A stretch of 64,000 bases of DNA from Candidatus Aminicenantota bacterium (GTDB lineage: Bacteria > Acidobacteriota > Aminicenantia > Aminicenantales > UBA4085), in NCBI GenBank assembly GCA_003141555.1, contig PLMN01000029.1, forward strand, positions 89,922-153,921, in the 5' to 3' direction. Shown here one piece after another: positions 17,266 through 26,815 of this stretch. Every line of letters begins with the position of its first letter. The first letter of the stretch is position 1. The notes beneath the pieces were generated by a model, which did no database searches, was not told the DNA's origin, and saw only the letters and a list, made by a program, of their open reading frames with translations. The position numbers and the translations under genes are program-made.

Positions 17266-18444
17266 ATGCCTCCCAGACCTCTCAACGCATACGTGGACGC
17301 CGTCGGCGCGGTCGATTGGGACCGGCGGCTGTTCGACAGCCTGATCCCGCTGCCCGACGGCACGAGCTACAATGCCTACCTGGTCCGGAGCGAGGGCCGG
17401 ACCGCCCTGATCGACACCGTCGATCCGGCGAAGAGGCGGGTTCTCCTTGGCAATCTGGCGGGCGTGGAGCGCCTCGACTATCTGATCGCCAACCACGCCG
17501 AGCAGGACCATTCGGGCCTGATCCCCGACGTCTTGGCCCGCTACCCCGAGGCCGTGCTCGTCTGCACGCCCAAAGCCAAAGGCATGCTCGTCGACCACCT
17601 CGGGATCACCGAGGGCAGGATCAAGACCGTCGCCGACGGCGAGACCCTGGCCCTGGGCGGGGTGACCTTCGAATTCCTCCACATGCCCTGGGTCCACTGG
17701 CCCGAGACCATGGTCACGTACCTCCGCCCGGCGAAGATCCTGTTCAGCTGCGATTTCTTCGGCGCGCACGCGGCCCAATCCGATGTCTTCGTCCACGACG
17801 AGAGCCTCATCGACCTCGCGGCCAAGCGCTACTACGGCGAGATCATGATGCCTTTCCGGACATCGATCCAGAAGCACCTCGCCCGTCTCTCTGGCCTCGA
17901 CATCGCCATGATCGCCCCCAGCCACGGCCCGGTCTACGCCGACCCCGTCCCGATCATGGCGGCTTACCGCGACTGGGCTTCGGAGACGCCCAAGAACGAG
18001 GTCGTGATCCCGTACATTTCCATGCACGGCAGCACGGCCATCCTGGTCGAGCGGCTGGTCTCCTGCCTCGCCGGGCGCGCCGTCCGCGTCCAGCCGTTCA
18101 ATCTCGACGATACCGATATCGGTAAGCTGGCTGTCGCCCTGGTGGATGCGGCGACGCTCGTCGTCGGCACGCCGGCGGTCCATATCGGTCCCCATCCCCG
18201 AGTGGCTTCCGTGGTCTTCCTGGCCAATGCCCTGCGGCCCAAGCTCAAGTTCGTCTCGATCATCGGCTCCTACGGCTGGGGGCACAAGATCGTCGACCAG
18301 ATCGCGGGCCTGATCCCCAACCTCAAGGTCGAGGTTTTGCCGCCGATCATCAGCCGCGGCTTGCCGAAGCCGGCCGATCTAGCCGCCGTCGACGCGCTTG
18401 CCGAGACGATCGCCGCTCGTCATGCCGCTCTCGGGCTGAAATAA
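17266..18444 (+). CDS. Flavo-diiron protein (FprA type, O2 or NO reductase)
   Basis: 392 residues, the size of a two-domain A-type flavoprotein. The N-terminal metallo-beta-lactamase-like domain keeps all diiron ligands: H77, E79, D81, H82 in NHAEQDHSG, H144 in VHWPETM, D163 in SCDFFGAH and H220 in SHGPVY. The C-terminal flavodoxin domain (about 247-392) has the FMN loop SMHGSTAILVERL and SYGWG. Such cytoplasmic enzymes reduce O2 to water or NO to N2O and protect anaerobes. It has its own strong promoter. ATG 17266 is preferred over the upstream TTG at 17218, which is the -35 box. No rubredoxin partner gene is adjacent. Confidence 0.95.
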   Translation: MPPRPLNAYVDAVGAVDWDRRLFDSLIPLPDGTSYNAYLVRSEGRTALIDTVDPAKRRVLLGNLAGVERLDYLIANHAEQDHSGLIPDVLARYPEAVLVCTPKAKGMLVDHLGITEGRIKTVADGETLALGGVTFEFLHMPWVHWPETMVTYLRPAKILFSCDFFGAHAAQSDVFVHDESLIDLAAKRYYGEIMMPFRTSIQKHLARLSGLDIAMIAPSHGPVYADPVPIMAAYRDWASETPKNEVVIPYISMHGSTAILVERLVSCLAGRAVRVQPFNLDDTDIGKLAVALVDAATLVVGTPAVHIGPHPRVASVVFLANALRPKLKFVSIIGSYGWGHKIVDQIAGLIPNLKVEVLPPIISRGLPKPADLAAVDALAETIAARHAALGLK

Positions 18445-18486
18445 AGTTCTCCTCTGCGGCCGGCCGCCGGGACGGCTTTTCCTGAA

Positions 18487-18515
18487 TTGAAAAGACGGGA
18501 AGAGGTGCGTATACT
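18487..18515 (+). promoter_or_regulatory. Promoter of the S9 peptidase gene
   Basis: TTGAAA (18487-18492), a 17-base spacer and TATACT (18510-18515), then Shine-Dalgarno GGAGGG (18530-18535) and ATG 18543. Confidence 0.7.
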
Positions 18516-18542
18516 TGGCCCATCCGTTCGGAGGGAATAAAT

Positions 18543-20879
18543 ATGAAAAAGCACGGTGTTTTCATTGCCGTCATCATTCTCCTCAGCCTGATTCTCCGGC
18601 CGTCCATCGCCTTTGCCCAGGGGACGCCGGCCGACTACGAGCGGGCCGATGGCCTCCGAGCCAAGCTCCAGGGCCTGGCCGTCAACGTCATGGAGCGGCC
18701 CGTCTGGATCGAGAAAACCGGGCGGTTCTGGTATCGTAAATCGGTCAAGGGCGGCAACGAATTCTGGGTGATGGACGCGGCGACGCTGGCCAAAGCGCCG
18801 GCCTTTGACCATGCCCGGCTGGCCGCGGCGCTGGTTGCGACGATCGGTCCATCCGCGACAACCGGATTTCCCGGGCCGACGGGGCCCTCCGCGGCTCCTG
18901 CCGCGGGCGAAAAAATTACGGCCGTGACCCTGCCGTTTACCTCGCTCCGCTTTGCCGACGAGGGCAAGGCCATCGAGTTCGAAGCCCTGGAATCCCGGTG
19001 GCGGTGCGAGCTTTCGGACTACTCCGTGAAGAAGCTCGGCCCCGTCGAGCGCCGGCCGCGCGGGGGCGGCGGTCTCGGCCAGGGCGGCCCTCCCGCCCAG
19101 GCGACGTCGCTGCCCGACGTCAAAGCGTCTCCCGACGGAAGATGGGAAGCCTTCATCCGGAACTACAATGTCTGGGTTCGGGCCAAGGGCAAGAAGGACG
19201 AGGCGCCCCTGAGCCTGGACGGGTCCGAAGGGAACTACTACGTCGCCCCGTCGATGGCCTGGTCGCCCGACTCGACGAAGCTCGTCGCGATCCGGCTGAA
19301 GCCGGGCTACCATCGGATCATCCAGTACGTGGAGTCCTCGCCGGCCGATCAGCTCCAGCCGAAGTCCTCCTCGATCGAATACGCCAAGCCGGGCGACGCC
19401 CTCGACATCGACACGCCCGTGCTGTTCCACGTCGATACCCGCCGGCAGATCAATATCGACAACGCGCTGTTCCCTAATCCTTACGAAACCACGAACCCGG
19501 TCTGGCGCAAGGACGGCCGGGCGTTCACCTTTGAATACAACCAGCGCGGGCACCAGGTCTTCCGGGTCATCGAGGTCGAGGCTGCGACCGGCAAGGCGCG
19601 GGCCGTGATCTCCGAGGAGCCGACGACGTTCTTCTGCTATTCGGGCAAGAAATACCGCTTCGACCTGGACGACGGGAAAGAAATCGTCTGGATGTCGGAG
19701 CGCGACGGCTGGAATCACCTTTATCTCTACGACGGGGCGACGGGCGGGGTCAAAAACCAGATCACGAAGGGCGAATGGGTGGTGCGCGGCGTGGAGAAAG
19801 TCGACGAGAAGGAGCGCCGGATCTGGTTCCGGGCGAGCGGCATGGTCCCCGGCGAGGATCCCTATTTCATTTATTATTACCGCATCAACTTCGACGGGAC
19901 GGGCCTGACCGCCCTGACCGAGGGCCATGGGACGCACACGGCCAGCTTCTCGCCCGATGGGAAATACTATCTCGACACGTGGTCCCGGCTGGACCAGGCG
20001 CCCGTGACCGAGCTGCGGTCCGAGGAGGACCGGAAGATCCTGGCCGCGGTCGAGAAGGCCGACATCCAGGATCTCGTCAAGGCGGGTTGGCGCGCGCCCG
20101 AAGTCTTCGCGGCCAAGGGGCGCGACGGCAAGACCGACATCTGGGGCGTTATCTTCCGGCCGATGAAATTCGATAAGGCCCGGAAATACCCTGTCCTCGA
20201 GAACATCTACGCCGGGCCGCAGGATTCCTTCGTCCCCAAGGCGTTCAGCGCCTACAACGCCATGCAGTCCCTGGCCGAGCTGGGGTTCATCGTCGTCCAG
20301 GTGGATGGCATGGGGACGTCCAACCGGTCAAAGGCATTCCACGACGTCTGCTGGAAGAACCTGGGCGACGCCGGGTTCCCGGACCGTATCCTCTGGCACA
20401 AGGCCGTCGCGGCCAAATATCCATCTTACGACATCACCCGGGTCGGGCTTTACGGAACGTCGGCCGGTGGCCAGAGCGCGCTCGGCGGGCTGCTCTTTCA
20501 CCCCGAGTTCTACAAGGCGGGCGTGGCCTCCTGCGGCTGCCACGACAACCGCCTGGACAAGATTTGGTGGAACGAGCAGTGGATGGGCTGGCCGCTCGGC
20601 CCGGAGTACGCCGCGTCGTCGAACGTCGACAATGCCTGGCGGCTCAAAGGCAAGCTGATGCTTTTCGTGGGGGAGATGGATACCAACGTCGACCCGGCCT
20701 CGACGATGCAGATCGTGAACGCCCTGATCAAGGCGAACAAGACCTTTGACCTGCTGGTGATTCCGGGATCGAACCACACGTCGGGCGGGGTCTACGGCGA
20801 CCGGAAGCGATACGACTTCTTCGTCCACAACCTGCTCCGGGTCGAGCCGCCGGACTGGAATAAAATCGACAAGAAATAA
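18543..20879 (+). CDS. Exported S9 family prolyl peptidase (dipeptidyl peptidase IV-like)
   Basis: 778 residues with a signal peptide ending near IAFAQG. The first 500 residues form a beta-propeller of the DPP IV N-terminal type, with repeated blocks such as [17 protein letters not shown] and [12 protein letters not shown]. The C-terminal alpha/beta hydrolase has the catalytic triad: S640 in [10 protein letters not shown], Asp in GEMDTNVDP and His in PGSNHTSGG. These enzymes release X-Pro dipeptides or cleave short peptides in the periplasm. Good promoter and GGAGGG Shine-Dalgarno. It converges with the NTF2-like gene 7 bases downstream. Confidence 0.93.
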   Translation: MKKHGVFIAVIILLSLILRPSIAFAQGTPADYERADGLRAKLQGLAVNVMERPVWIEKTGRFWYRKSVKGGNEFWVMDAATLAKAPAFDHARLAAALVATIGPSATTGFPGPTGPSAAPAAGEKITAVTLPFTSLRFADEGKAIEFEALESRWRCELSDYSVKKLGPVERRPRGGGGLGQGGPPAQATSLPDVKASPDGRWEAFIRNYNVWVRAKGKKDEAPLSLDGSEGNYYVAPSMAWSPDSTKLVAIRLKPGYHRIIQYVESSPADQLQPKSSSIEYAKPGDALDIDTPVLFHVDTRRQINIDNALFPNPYETTNPVWRKDGRAFTFEYNQRGHQVFRVIEVEAATGKARAVISEEPTTFFCYSGKKYRFDLDDGKEIVWMSERDGWNHLYLYDGATGGVKNQITKGEWVVRGVEKVDEKERRIWFRASGMVPGEDPYFIYYYRINFDGTGLTALTEGHGTHTASFSPDGKYYLDTWSRLDQAPVTELRSEEDRKILAAVEKADIQDLVKAGWRAPEVFAAKGRDGKTDIWGVIFRPMKFDKARKYPVLENIYAGPQDSFVPKAFSAYNAMQSLAELGFIVVQVDGMGTSNRSKAFHDVCWKNLGDAGFPDRILWHKAVAAKYPSYDITRVGLYGTSAGGQSALGGLLFHPEFYKAGVASCGCHDNRLDKIWWNEQWMGWPLGPEYAASSNVDNAWRLKGKLMLFVGEMDTNVDPASTMQIVNALIKANKTFDLLVIPGSNHTSGGVYGDRKRYDFFVHNLLRVEPPDWNKIDKK

Positions 20880-20886
20880 CGGGCCG

Positions 20887-21405
20887 CTATTTCTTGGGGG
20901 ACTTGTCGAGCTCGCGCTTCACGACGGGCATGATCTCCCGGACGGCGGAGTTGGGAATCGTGTAGGCCAGGCCGTAGAGGCGGATCTTCCAGGCGCCGCC
21001 GATTTTTTCGAGGGCCGCCGTCCCGCGGCAGGTCCAGTAGGACTTGGAGGCGAGCGTCTCGTCCACCCAGGCCGTGGTCCCGTCCGCGGCCAGGCCGATA
21101 TTCCGCTCCGTGGCCCAATACACCCAGGCCGATCCGCCCTTGAAGCGGGAAGCGGCGTATTTTTCGAACTCCTCTTTCGTCCATCTCTCGGTCGCGTCCG
21201 TTCCGAGGAACACGGAGCCCGGGGCCATGAGCCCGAAATAGGTTTTGGCGTCGGCCGTCGCCGCGGCCTTGTGCCAGGACGTCATCAGGGCGTCGATCTC
21301 GGCTTTGGCCTGGGATGCGTCGTCCCGGCCGGCCGGGAGTCCGGTCGCGGCCGCCGACAAGAGCAGGATGGTCAGTGCGGTGGCGAGGGCGGTGAATCTG
21401 GCCAT
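20887..21405 (-). CDS. Exported NTF2/SnoaL-like (DUF4440-type) protein
   Basis: 172 residues with a signal peptide (about 1-24, ending LPAG). The mature part begins with a helix AKAEIDALMTSWHKAAATAD followed by DAKTYFGLMAPGSVFLGTD and ends in the curved-sheet pattern of DUF4440/SnoaL-like proteins. No catalytic residues can be named. Such domains bind small ligands or serve as accessory domains. Start ATG 21405 is preceded by AGGAGG; it lies 5 bases from the DHH-like gene upstream on the same strand and is probably in an operon with it and mutY. Confidence 0.65.
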   Translation of the reverse strand: MARFTALATALTILLLSAAATGLPAGRDDASQAKAEIDALMTSWHKAAATADAKTYFGLMAPGSVFLGTDATERWTKEEFEKYAASRFKGGSAWVYWATERNIGLAADGTTAWVDETLASKSYWTCRGTAALEKIGGAWKIRLYGLAYTIPNSAVREIMPVVKRELDKSPKK

Positions 21406-21409
21406 GGCG

Positions 21410-22471
21410 TCAGCCTCCTTGTTTTTTTTCGAAGCTTCCACCGCCGAAAGCGAGGACCTCCTCCATCACTTCGGCGGTCGTGAGGGCGGTCCCGCCCTGG
21501 GGCGAAACGATGATCCGATAATCGAACAGAGGGCAGTTGCCCTCATACCAGGTCCGCCCGGCGGCGCGGCCGGCGGCCGCGCGTTTTTCGCGCTCCCTCG
21601 CTTCAAGGCGCGCGCCCAGGCCCCGCAGGTTCACGCCTTTCCCGGGGTCCACGCCCAGGCTGCAGCCCGCTTCCCCGAAGCTCGAAACGATGAAGGAATA
21701 GCCATCGCCGAGCGACGGGTGTTCGCGGTCGCGGTGGGCCCACTCCTTGAGAAGGAAGCTCCGCGGGTTCGCGACGACCAGGCCGTTCACGGTCGTCCGG
21801 CGGGCGGATCCGTCGGCCGCGGGCAGGTCCGCGAAAAAGAACCTCCCCCGGACGAGGTCGGAGACGTAGGTCGTATAGTCACCGCGGACTTTTTTCCGGG
21901 CCCGGTCATAGCGGTCGATTCCGGCGAACATTTGTTCGTCCTCGAGGATGTCGAGGCCCTCGGACGCGCGGGCGTGAAGGGCCCGCATGAGTTTCAAGCC
22001 CTCTTCCAGCCGGTCGCGGTTATTCTCCTCCTCGCTTTTCTTCGAGCCCGAGAACAGCGCCCGGAGAAGCCCGTGGGGCGTCCCGGCGAGGTCCACGGTC
22101 TTCGGCAGGAGGGCAGAGTCGATGAGCTTGGTGTAGGCGGCGATCTTCAGGAGGCCGTCGTCGACGCGGCCCGTCTCGAGGATCTTGAGCGAAATGTAGA
22201 TCGCGGCCAGCGAATCGAAATCCGGGAGGCGATGGGTGACGATCGTCAGCGGCTCGTCGCTCGGGCTTACGCCCGCCGGGGCGAGATGGTCGAGGACGAG
22301 GCCCGGATATTTGGCCACGAGCGAAGCGGCGCACTCGGGTTCGGCGTCGGGCTGGTGGTGATCGACCACGCCCGGCACGGTTTTCATCCCGACGTCCAGG
22401 ACGAGGGTGTTGGGGGCGGGCTCGAACGGCTCGCCGTAATCGACGAACCGGTAGCGGACGATCCGGCTCAT
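21410..22471 (-). CDS. DHH-motif phosphoesterase-like protein, motifs in unusual order
   Basis: 353 residues. A DHH motif (VPGVVDHHQPDAE) sits near residue 36, followed by AASLVAKYPGL, and a motif-I-like block VTHRLPDFDSLAAIYI comes later, near residue 80. In normal DHH phosphoesterases motif I with its Asp pair is first and DHH follows, so the order looks permuted. The C-terminal 250 residues carry no motif I recognise, apart from a SFGEAGCSLGVDPGKG loop. It may cleave a phosphodiester such as a cyclic or short nucleotide, but this is inference. Start ATG 22471 overlaps the mutY stop as ATGA. Confidence 0.5.
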   Translation of the reverse strand: MSRIVRYRFVDYGEPFEPAPNTLVLDVGMKTVPGVVDHHQPDAEPECAASLVAKYPGLVLDHLAPAGVSPSDEPLTIVTHRLPDFDSLAAIYISLKILETGRVDDGLLKIAAYTKLIDSALLPKTVDLAGTPHGLLRALFSGSKKSEEENNRDRLEEGLKLMRALHARASEGLDILEDEQMFAGIDRYDRARKKVRGDYTTYVSDLVRGRFFFADLPAADGSARRTTVNGLVVANPRSFLLKEWAHRDREHPSLGDGYSFIVSSFGEAGCSLGVDPGKGVNLRGLGARLEAREREKRAAAGRAAGRTWYEGNCPLFDYRIIVSPQGGTALTTAEVMEEVLAFGGGSFEKKQGG

Positions 22472-23568
22472 GGGCGCGCTCCGGAGATGCCCGCCTCGTT
22501 TTCGAGACGGCGGATGATCTTCGCGCTCCCCGAGGGAGACGGGTATGCCCCGAGGTCCCGCAGCCGGACCCAACGGAGGCGCGCGCCGCCTCTTTTCTCC
22601 GGCGCCGTCTTGAGGCCGCAGCGGAAGGCGTGGAGCTTCACCTGGAATTTCGTGTAGGAATGGTCGACCGTCAGAAAAAAGCGGGGCGCGGAGATCTCGG
22701 CCCCGGTTTCCTCCCGGACTTCGCGGACCAGGGCCTGCCGCCGGCTCTCACCGGGACGCATCTTCCCGCCGGGAAACTCCCAGAGACCGGCGAGCAGACC
22801 GGTCTCGGGCCGCTTCTGAATGAGGATCCGTCTGCCGTCCTCGATGATCGCGACCACGGCTTCGATCTTGCGATAGGAAACTTTCTTGGGGTGGGGGATG
22901 ATCTCCTGTTCGCCCGCGGCGAAAGCGGCGCAGAAGGCGTGGATCGGACAGGCCGCGCAGAGCGGGGAGCGCGCCCGGCAGACCAGGGCGCCGAGCTCCA
23001 TCATGGCCTGGTTGAAGTCGCCCGGCGAGCGGCGGGCGATCAAGGCCTCGAGGCGGGCGGAGATCGCCTTGTCGTGGCGGCCGTCGGCCCGGCCATGGAG
23101 GCCGAGTAGGCGCATCATCACCCGGCGGACGTTGGCCTCGAGGACGGGGACGGGCTTGCCGAAGGCCAGGCTCAGGACCGCGGCGGCGGTATAGGGCCCG
23201 AAGCCGGGGATGGAGCGCAGCGTTTCGTAATGATCCGGAATCCGCCTCCCGTAGCGCTTGACGAAGACCTTGGCCGCCGCGTGGAGGTTGCGGGCCCGGG
23301 CGTAATAGCCCAAACCCTCCCATGCCTTGAGGACTTTGCGGAGGGGCGCCGCGGCCAGGGCACCGACGCCGGGAAACGTCTTCAGCCACCGCTTGTAATG
23401 GGGGATGACCGCTCCGACGGTCGTCTGCTGGAGCATGATCTCGGAAATCCAGATGGCGTAAGGATCGGATGTCCGGCGCCAAGGCAGATCGCGCTTTCGG
23501 CGGCGATACCAGCCGAGGAGCCGCCGCCGGAAATCCGCGGGGGACGCAGTCGTGTGATCGGGTTCCAT
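22468..23568 (-). CDS. mutY: A/G-specific adenine DNA glycosylase with an intact Nudix domain
   Basis: 366 residues. Removes adenine mispaired with 8-oxoguanine. The HhH-GPD domain shows SEIMLQQTTVGAVIP with catalytic Glu, GLGYYARARNLH and hairpin IPGFGPYTAAAVLSLAFG; the iron-sulphur ligands follow as C-x6-C-x2-C-x5-C in CRARSPLCAACPIHAFC. Two oddities: the Asp expected in LDGNV-type motifs is Glu here (VLEANVRRV), and the C-terminal domain has a complete Nudix box, GKMRPGE-x7-REVREETG, which is degenerate in typical MutY. It could therefore combine MutY and MutT-like functions. A TAAAAT box lies 8 bases before ATG 23568. Confidence 0.9.
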   Translation of the reverse strand: MEPDHTTASPADFRRRLLGWYRRRKRDLPWRRTSDPYAIWISEIMLQQTTVGAVIPHYKRWLKTFPGVGALAAAPLRKVLKAWEGLGYYARARNLHAAAKVFVKRYGRRIPDHYETLRSIPGFGPYTAAAVLSLAFGKPVPVLEANVRRVMMRLLGLHGRADGRHDKAISARLEALIARRSPGDFNQAMMELGALVCRARSPLCAACPIHAFCAAFAAGEQEIIPHPKKVSYRKIEAVVAIIEDGRRILIQKRPETGLLAGLWEFPGGKMRPGESRRQALVREVREETGAEISAPRFFLTVDHSYTKFQVKLHAFRCGLKTAPEKRGGARLRWVRLRDLGAYPSPSGSAKIIRRLENEAGISGARP

Positions 23569-23576
23569 GGCCGCCT

Positions 23577-23582
23577 ATTTTA
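23577..23582 (-). promoter_or_regulatory. -10 box of mutY, near-leaderless
   Basis: TAAAAT on the minus strand ends 8 bases before the ATG at 23568. There is no clear -35 and only a weak purine tract before the start. Confidence 0.35.
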
Positions 23583-23609
23583 CTACAAAGCGCCCGTCCC
23601 GGTTATGGT

Positions 23610-24914
23610 TCAACGGCTGGGGACGGCTCCCATCTTTCCAAAGCTGCGCTTTTCCCATCTTCCGCCGAAGTGCTTTTTCCGGGGGACGGACGGAATCGCG
23701 GGCTTGTCGGCGGGCCTGGCCTTACTCTGAGCCGGGCGATGCTGGGATTGATAAGGAGCGCGGGCGAATTCGGCGCCGCGGTCCAGGACCTGCTTGCTAT
23801 AGTCAAAATTCGCCAGGGTGCGGCGCTCCACCTTTTCGCCGAGGACGTGTTCGATGGCCCGGACCATGTCCCCGTCTTCGCGGGTCATGAACGTGAAGGC
23901 ATCGCCGGTCTTGGCGGCGCGGCCCGTGCGGCCAATCCTGTGGGTGTACGCGTCCGCGGTGTCGGGCATGTCATAGTTGATGACGTGGGAGATGCTGGAG
24001 ACGTCGATCCCGCGGGCCGCGATGTCGGTCGCGACGAGAATCCGATGCGAGCCGTTCCGGAATCCGTCGAGCGCGGCCTGGCGCTTGTTCTGGGACAGGT
24101 TGCCCTGGAGAGAGGCGGCCCGATGGCCGGCGCGTTCCAGCTGCTCGCCCACCCGCTTGGCGCGGTGCTTGGTCCGGGTGAAGATCAGGACCGAGCCGGT
24201 GTCCGTATTGCGCAGAAGCTCGAGGAGCAGAGCGGTTTTCAGGTGCTGCTCGACGGGATAGAGGGCGTGGGCCACCGAGTCGAGGGGCGCGGTGTAATTG
24301 ACCTGGACCGTGACCGGGGCGTGCAGGACTTCTTGGGCCAGCTTCCGGATGTCGTCCGGCATGGTCGCCGAGAATAGCAGCGTCTGACGTTGGGAGGGCA
24401 GGTGCTTGATGATCTTCCGGATGTCGGGGAGGAAGCCCATGTCGAACATGCGATCCGCCTCGTCGAGCACGAGCACTTCGACGCGCGAAAGATCGATCGT
24501 GCGCTGGTTGATGTGGTCGAGCAGGCGGCCGGGACAGGCGACGATGATCTCGACGCCGGCGCGAAGCTTCCGGACCTGAGGGTTGAGGCCCACGCCGCCG
24601 TAAATCGTGGCGCTCCGGAGGCGCGTCTGTTTTCCCAGACCGAAGATTGCCTCGTGGATCTGCTCCGCCAGCTCGCGCGTCGGGGCGATGACGAGGGCGC
24701 GGACGTGGCCGCGGGGGCCCTGCATCAGACGGTGCAGGATGGGCAGGGCGAAGACCGCGGTCTTGCCCGTCCCCGTCTGGGCCAAGCCCATGACGTCGCG
24801 GCCCTGGAGGACGGGCGGGATCGCCTGCGCCTGGATGGGCGTCGGCCTGACATAGCCCGCGGCCTTGACCCCGGCCATGACGGCGGGGTGAAAATTGAAA
24901 GTGTCAAATTCCAT
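23610..24914 (-). CDS. DEAD-box RNA helicase (RhlE type)
   Basis: 434 residues. Unwinds short RNA duplexes using ATP, usually in ribosome assembly or mRNA decay. All motifs are present in order: Q motif with PTPIQAQAIP, Walker A AQTGTGKT, PTRELAEQ, VLDEADRMFDMGF, SATMP, RGIDV and HRIGRTGRAAKTG. The C-terminal tail (about 375-434) is basic with RPADKPA and GGRWEKR, as in RhlE-like proteins. ATG 24914 has AGTAGGAG upstream. A single-gene unit, 41 bases from mutY's upstream end. Confidence 0.93.
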   Translation of the reverse strand: MEFDTFNFHPAVMAGVKAAGYVRPTPIQAQAIPPVLQGRDVMGLAQTGTGKTAVFALPILHRLMQGPRGHVRALVIAPTRELAEQIHEAIFGLGKQTRLRSATIYGGVGLNPQVRKLRAGVEIIVACPGRLLDHINQRTIDLSRVEVLVLDEADRMFDMGFLPDIRKIIKHLPSQRQTLLFSATMPDDIRKLAQEVLHAPVTVQVNYTAPLDSVAHALYPVEQHLKTALLLELLRNTDTGSVLIFTRTKHRAKRVGEQLERAGHRAASLQGNLSQNKRQAALDGFRNGSHRILVATDIAARGIDVSSISHVINYDMPDTADAYTHRIGRTGRAAKTGDAFTFMTREDGDMVRAIEHVLGEKVERRTLANFDYSKQVLDRGAEFARAPYQSQHRPAQSKARPADKPAIPSVPRKKHFGGRWEKRSFGKMGAVPSR

Positions 24915-25036
24915 AAAAACTCCTACTTTCCTTGAATTCTGCGTTCGGGGGGAAAAAGCCAGTTGTATTAGGGTATTACAGTGACGTTGTTTTCGTCCGC
25001 TACGGCAGTTAAGAGAATGTTATGTTACCAGCATTG

Positions 25037-25072
25037 AGGAAATTAAGCAAGCGCTCGCATCATGAATTTCCT
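25037..25072. repeat. Small inverted repeat in an AT-rich intergenic region
   Basis: AGGAAATT (25037-25044) and AATTTCCT (25065-25072) form a perfect 8-bp inverted repeat 20 bases apart. It could be an operator or hairpin ahead of the broken lipocalin-like gene; no further support. Confidence 0.3.
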
Positions 25073-25099
25073 ATTTCAGATTGTGATAAAATATCGCCT

Positions 25100-25413
25100 A
25101 TGAAAAAGAACGCGGCGATACCGGTCTTTATCTTCGCTTCCTTGGTTCTGCTTTCGCTCTTGGCTTCGGCCCAACAGACCGCATTCCAGGATCCCTTGTT
25201 GGATCATCTGATCGGGAAGTGGGTGCTTCAGGGCACGATCGGAGGCGGGGCGACGACATCGCGTTCTTGTTCAAGGCCGGCGACGGCAGCCTTTTTCACA
25301 CGACATTCGCCTACGGCAAAGGCACCGACACATGGGAGTGGAGGATGGACGGTAAGGAAAAAGGCAAGCTGCAACCGTTTGCCCGGGTGAAGCTCGCAAG
25401 GAATAAGAATTAG
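25100..25413 (+). pseudogene. Broken exported lipocalin-like (DUF1579-type) gene
   Basis: The reading frame from ATG 25100 gives a signal peptide and LLDHLIGKWVLQGTIGG, typical of the start of DUF1579-like exported proteins. Near 25245 the continuation moves to another frame: DDIAFLFKAGDGSLFHTTF and KGKLQPFARVKLARN, which look like the C-terminus of the same family. The central part, which I estimate at about 80-90 residues, is missing, so an internal deletion with frameshift has inactivated it. An extended -10 (TG at 25084-25085, TAAAAT 25087-25092) lies 7 bases before the ATG. Confidence 0.6.
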
Positions 25414-25414
25414 C

Positions 25415-26815
25415 CTATTTTTTTGGGCCGTCGGTCTTTTTGTCCGGCTCTTTCTTCTCCGGCTCGGGCAGCTTCCAGTCCTTCTTCTCTTTGGGGAAGT
25501 CGTCGAGGAGCGAGGAATCGACGCGGAATAGATAGTCGAGCTTCGCGTTCTTGACGACGACCTTCTTCTTTTCCTTGTCGTCCTTGCCGACGAAGACCGT
25601 GACCGATTTCTCGACCGCCTTGTCGCCGGCTTCCTTGGTCGTGATCGTCACCTCGGCCTGGGGCTTGTCGAGCCCGTGCTCGGCCAGGCTCTTGGGCGCG
25701 TCGATGAATTCGGTCGATTCGAGGCTCTCGAACCTGCGGATGAAGGTCTCGATTTTGCTCCCGTCGGCCTCCTCCTTCTGGGCGGCGTCGAAATACCATT
25801 TGTCGTTGGCCGCCTTCGTCAGAGTCAGGTCGAGCATGCCCTTTTTAATGACCATCTTGTCCGCTTGCCAGGAGCTGAAGCTCGCGACCTTGGTTTCGCG
25901 GTACTCGTCCGCCTTTTTGCCGAGCTCGGTGAACGGATCGGCGTCGGGGACGATGATCTTGTTCGAATCCGACGTCGTGACATAGGTCTTGTCGGCCGCC
26001 TTATGCACGAGGAAGGTGACGTCCTTGTTGGATTTGGGGATCGCAAGCGTGACCTTGGCCTCGGCCTTGTCGAGGCCGCATTTCTTCAGGTCTTCGGAGC
26101 TCTTGTTCTCGGCCGCGAATTCCTTGGCCTTGATGTTGCCGAGCGCGCTCAGGAAGTCGGTGATCTTCGTTTCTTTGGCCAGGGCCTTGATCGGCGCCTG
26201 AAGGAACCAGCCGTCATCCCTTTTCTGGGCATCCCATTTCACGTCCTTCGTCTCGAGCTTGATCCCGGTCACGTCGCCGGTCTCGAATTTGAAGATGTCC
26301 TTCTGGCGGAAGTCGAAGAGCGTCTTGCCCAGGCTCGTGCCGACGGCGCTCGAAAGCAGGACGATGCGCTTATCGCCTTCCTTCTGGGCGAAGACGGATT
26401 TGTCGAGGGGATTCTCCATCCCGACGAGCACCTTGACCGGGGCCGCTTGGCCCTTGGTCCAGATGGAGATTTCCTTCAGCGGAATCTGGTATTTCTTCGG
26501 ATCGCCGCCGTCCTTCTCGACGACGCGCTGGATCTCGAGGCCGGCGAAGGAGTCGGCCATGGCGTTGAGCTCGTTCGCGTCGGCCTTGGCTTCGAGCGGC
26601 TCGGCGATCAGCCAGTCGCCCTTGTCGTCCTTCTTGAAGGTGAGCGTCTCGCTCTCCTTCTTGAGGGTGATTTTCTGGATGTCGGCCGCGGTCAGCGTCA
26701 GGAGCTTTTCCTGGGGAGCGGCGGCCTTGTCGGCCGGCTTCTTATCGAGGAAAAGGATGTAGCCCAGCAGCAGGACAAAGCCGACCAGGAGAAGGATCGT
26801 GGATTTGAACTTCAC
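25415..26815 (-). CDS. DUF4340 domain protein of a Gld-like ABC cassette
   Basis: 466 residues. One N-terminal membrane anchor (about 6-24), then a long extracytoplasmic region with repeated DUF4340 blocks such as ADIQKITLKKESETLTFKK and KDDKGDWLIAEPL, and a later repeat with KWYFDAAQ. The C-terminus is a Lys/Pro/Glu-rich tail. DUF4340 proteins are typically encoded after ABC-2 permeases and GldG-like proteins and probably act with them at the cell surface; the transported substrate is unknown. The start ATG 26815 overlaps the stop of the GldG-like gene (ATGA). Confidence 0.85.
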   Translation of the reverse strand: MKFKSTILLLVGFVLLLGYILFLDKKPADKAAAPQEKLLTLTAADIQKITLKKESETLTFKKDDKGDWLIAEPLEAKADANELNAMADSFAGLEIQRVVEKDGGDPKKYQIPLKEISIWTKGQAAPVKVLVGMENPLDKSVFAQKEGDKRIVLLSSAVGTSLGKTLFDFRQKDIFKFETGDVTGIKLETKDVKWDAQKRDDGWFLQAPIKALAKETKITDFLSALGNIKAKEFAAENKSSEDLKKCGLDKAEAKVTLAIPKSNKDVTFLVHKAADKTYVTTSDSNKIIVPDADPFTELGKKADEYRETKVASFSSWQADKMVIKKGMLDLTLTKAANDKWYFDAAQKEEADGSKIETFIRRFESLESTEFIDAPKSLAEHGLDKPQAEVTITTKEAGDKAVEKSVTVFVGKDDKEKKKVVVKNAKLDYLFRVDSSLLDDFPKEKKDWKLPEPEKKEPDKKTDGPKK

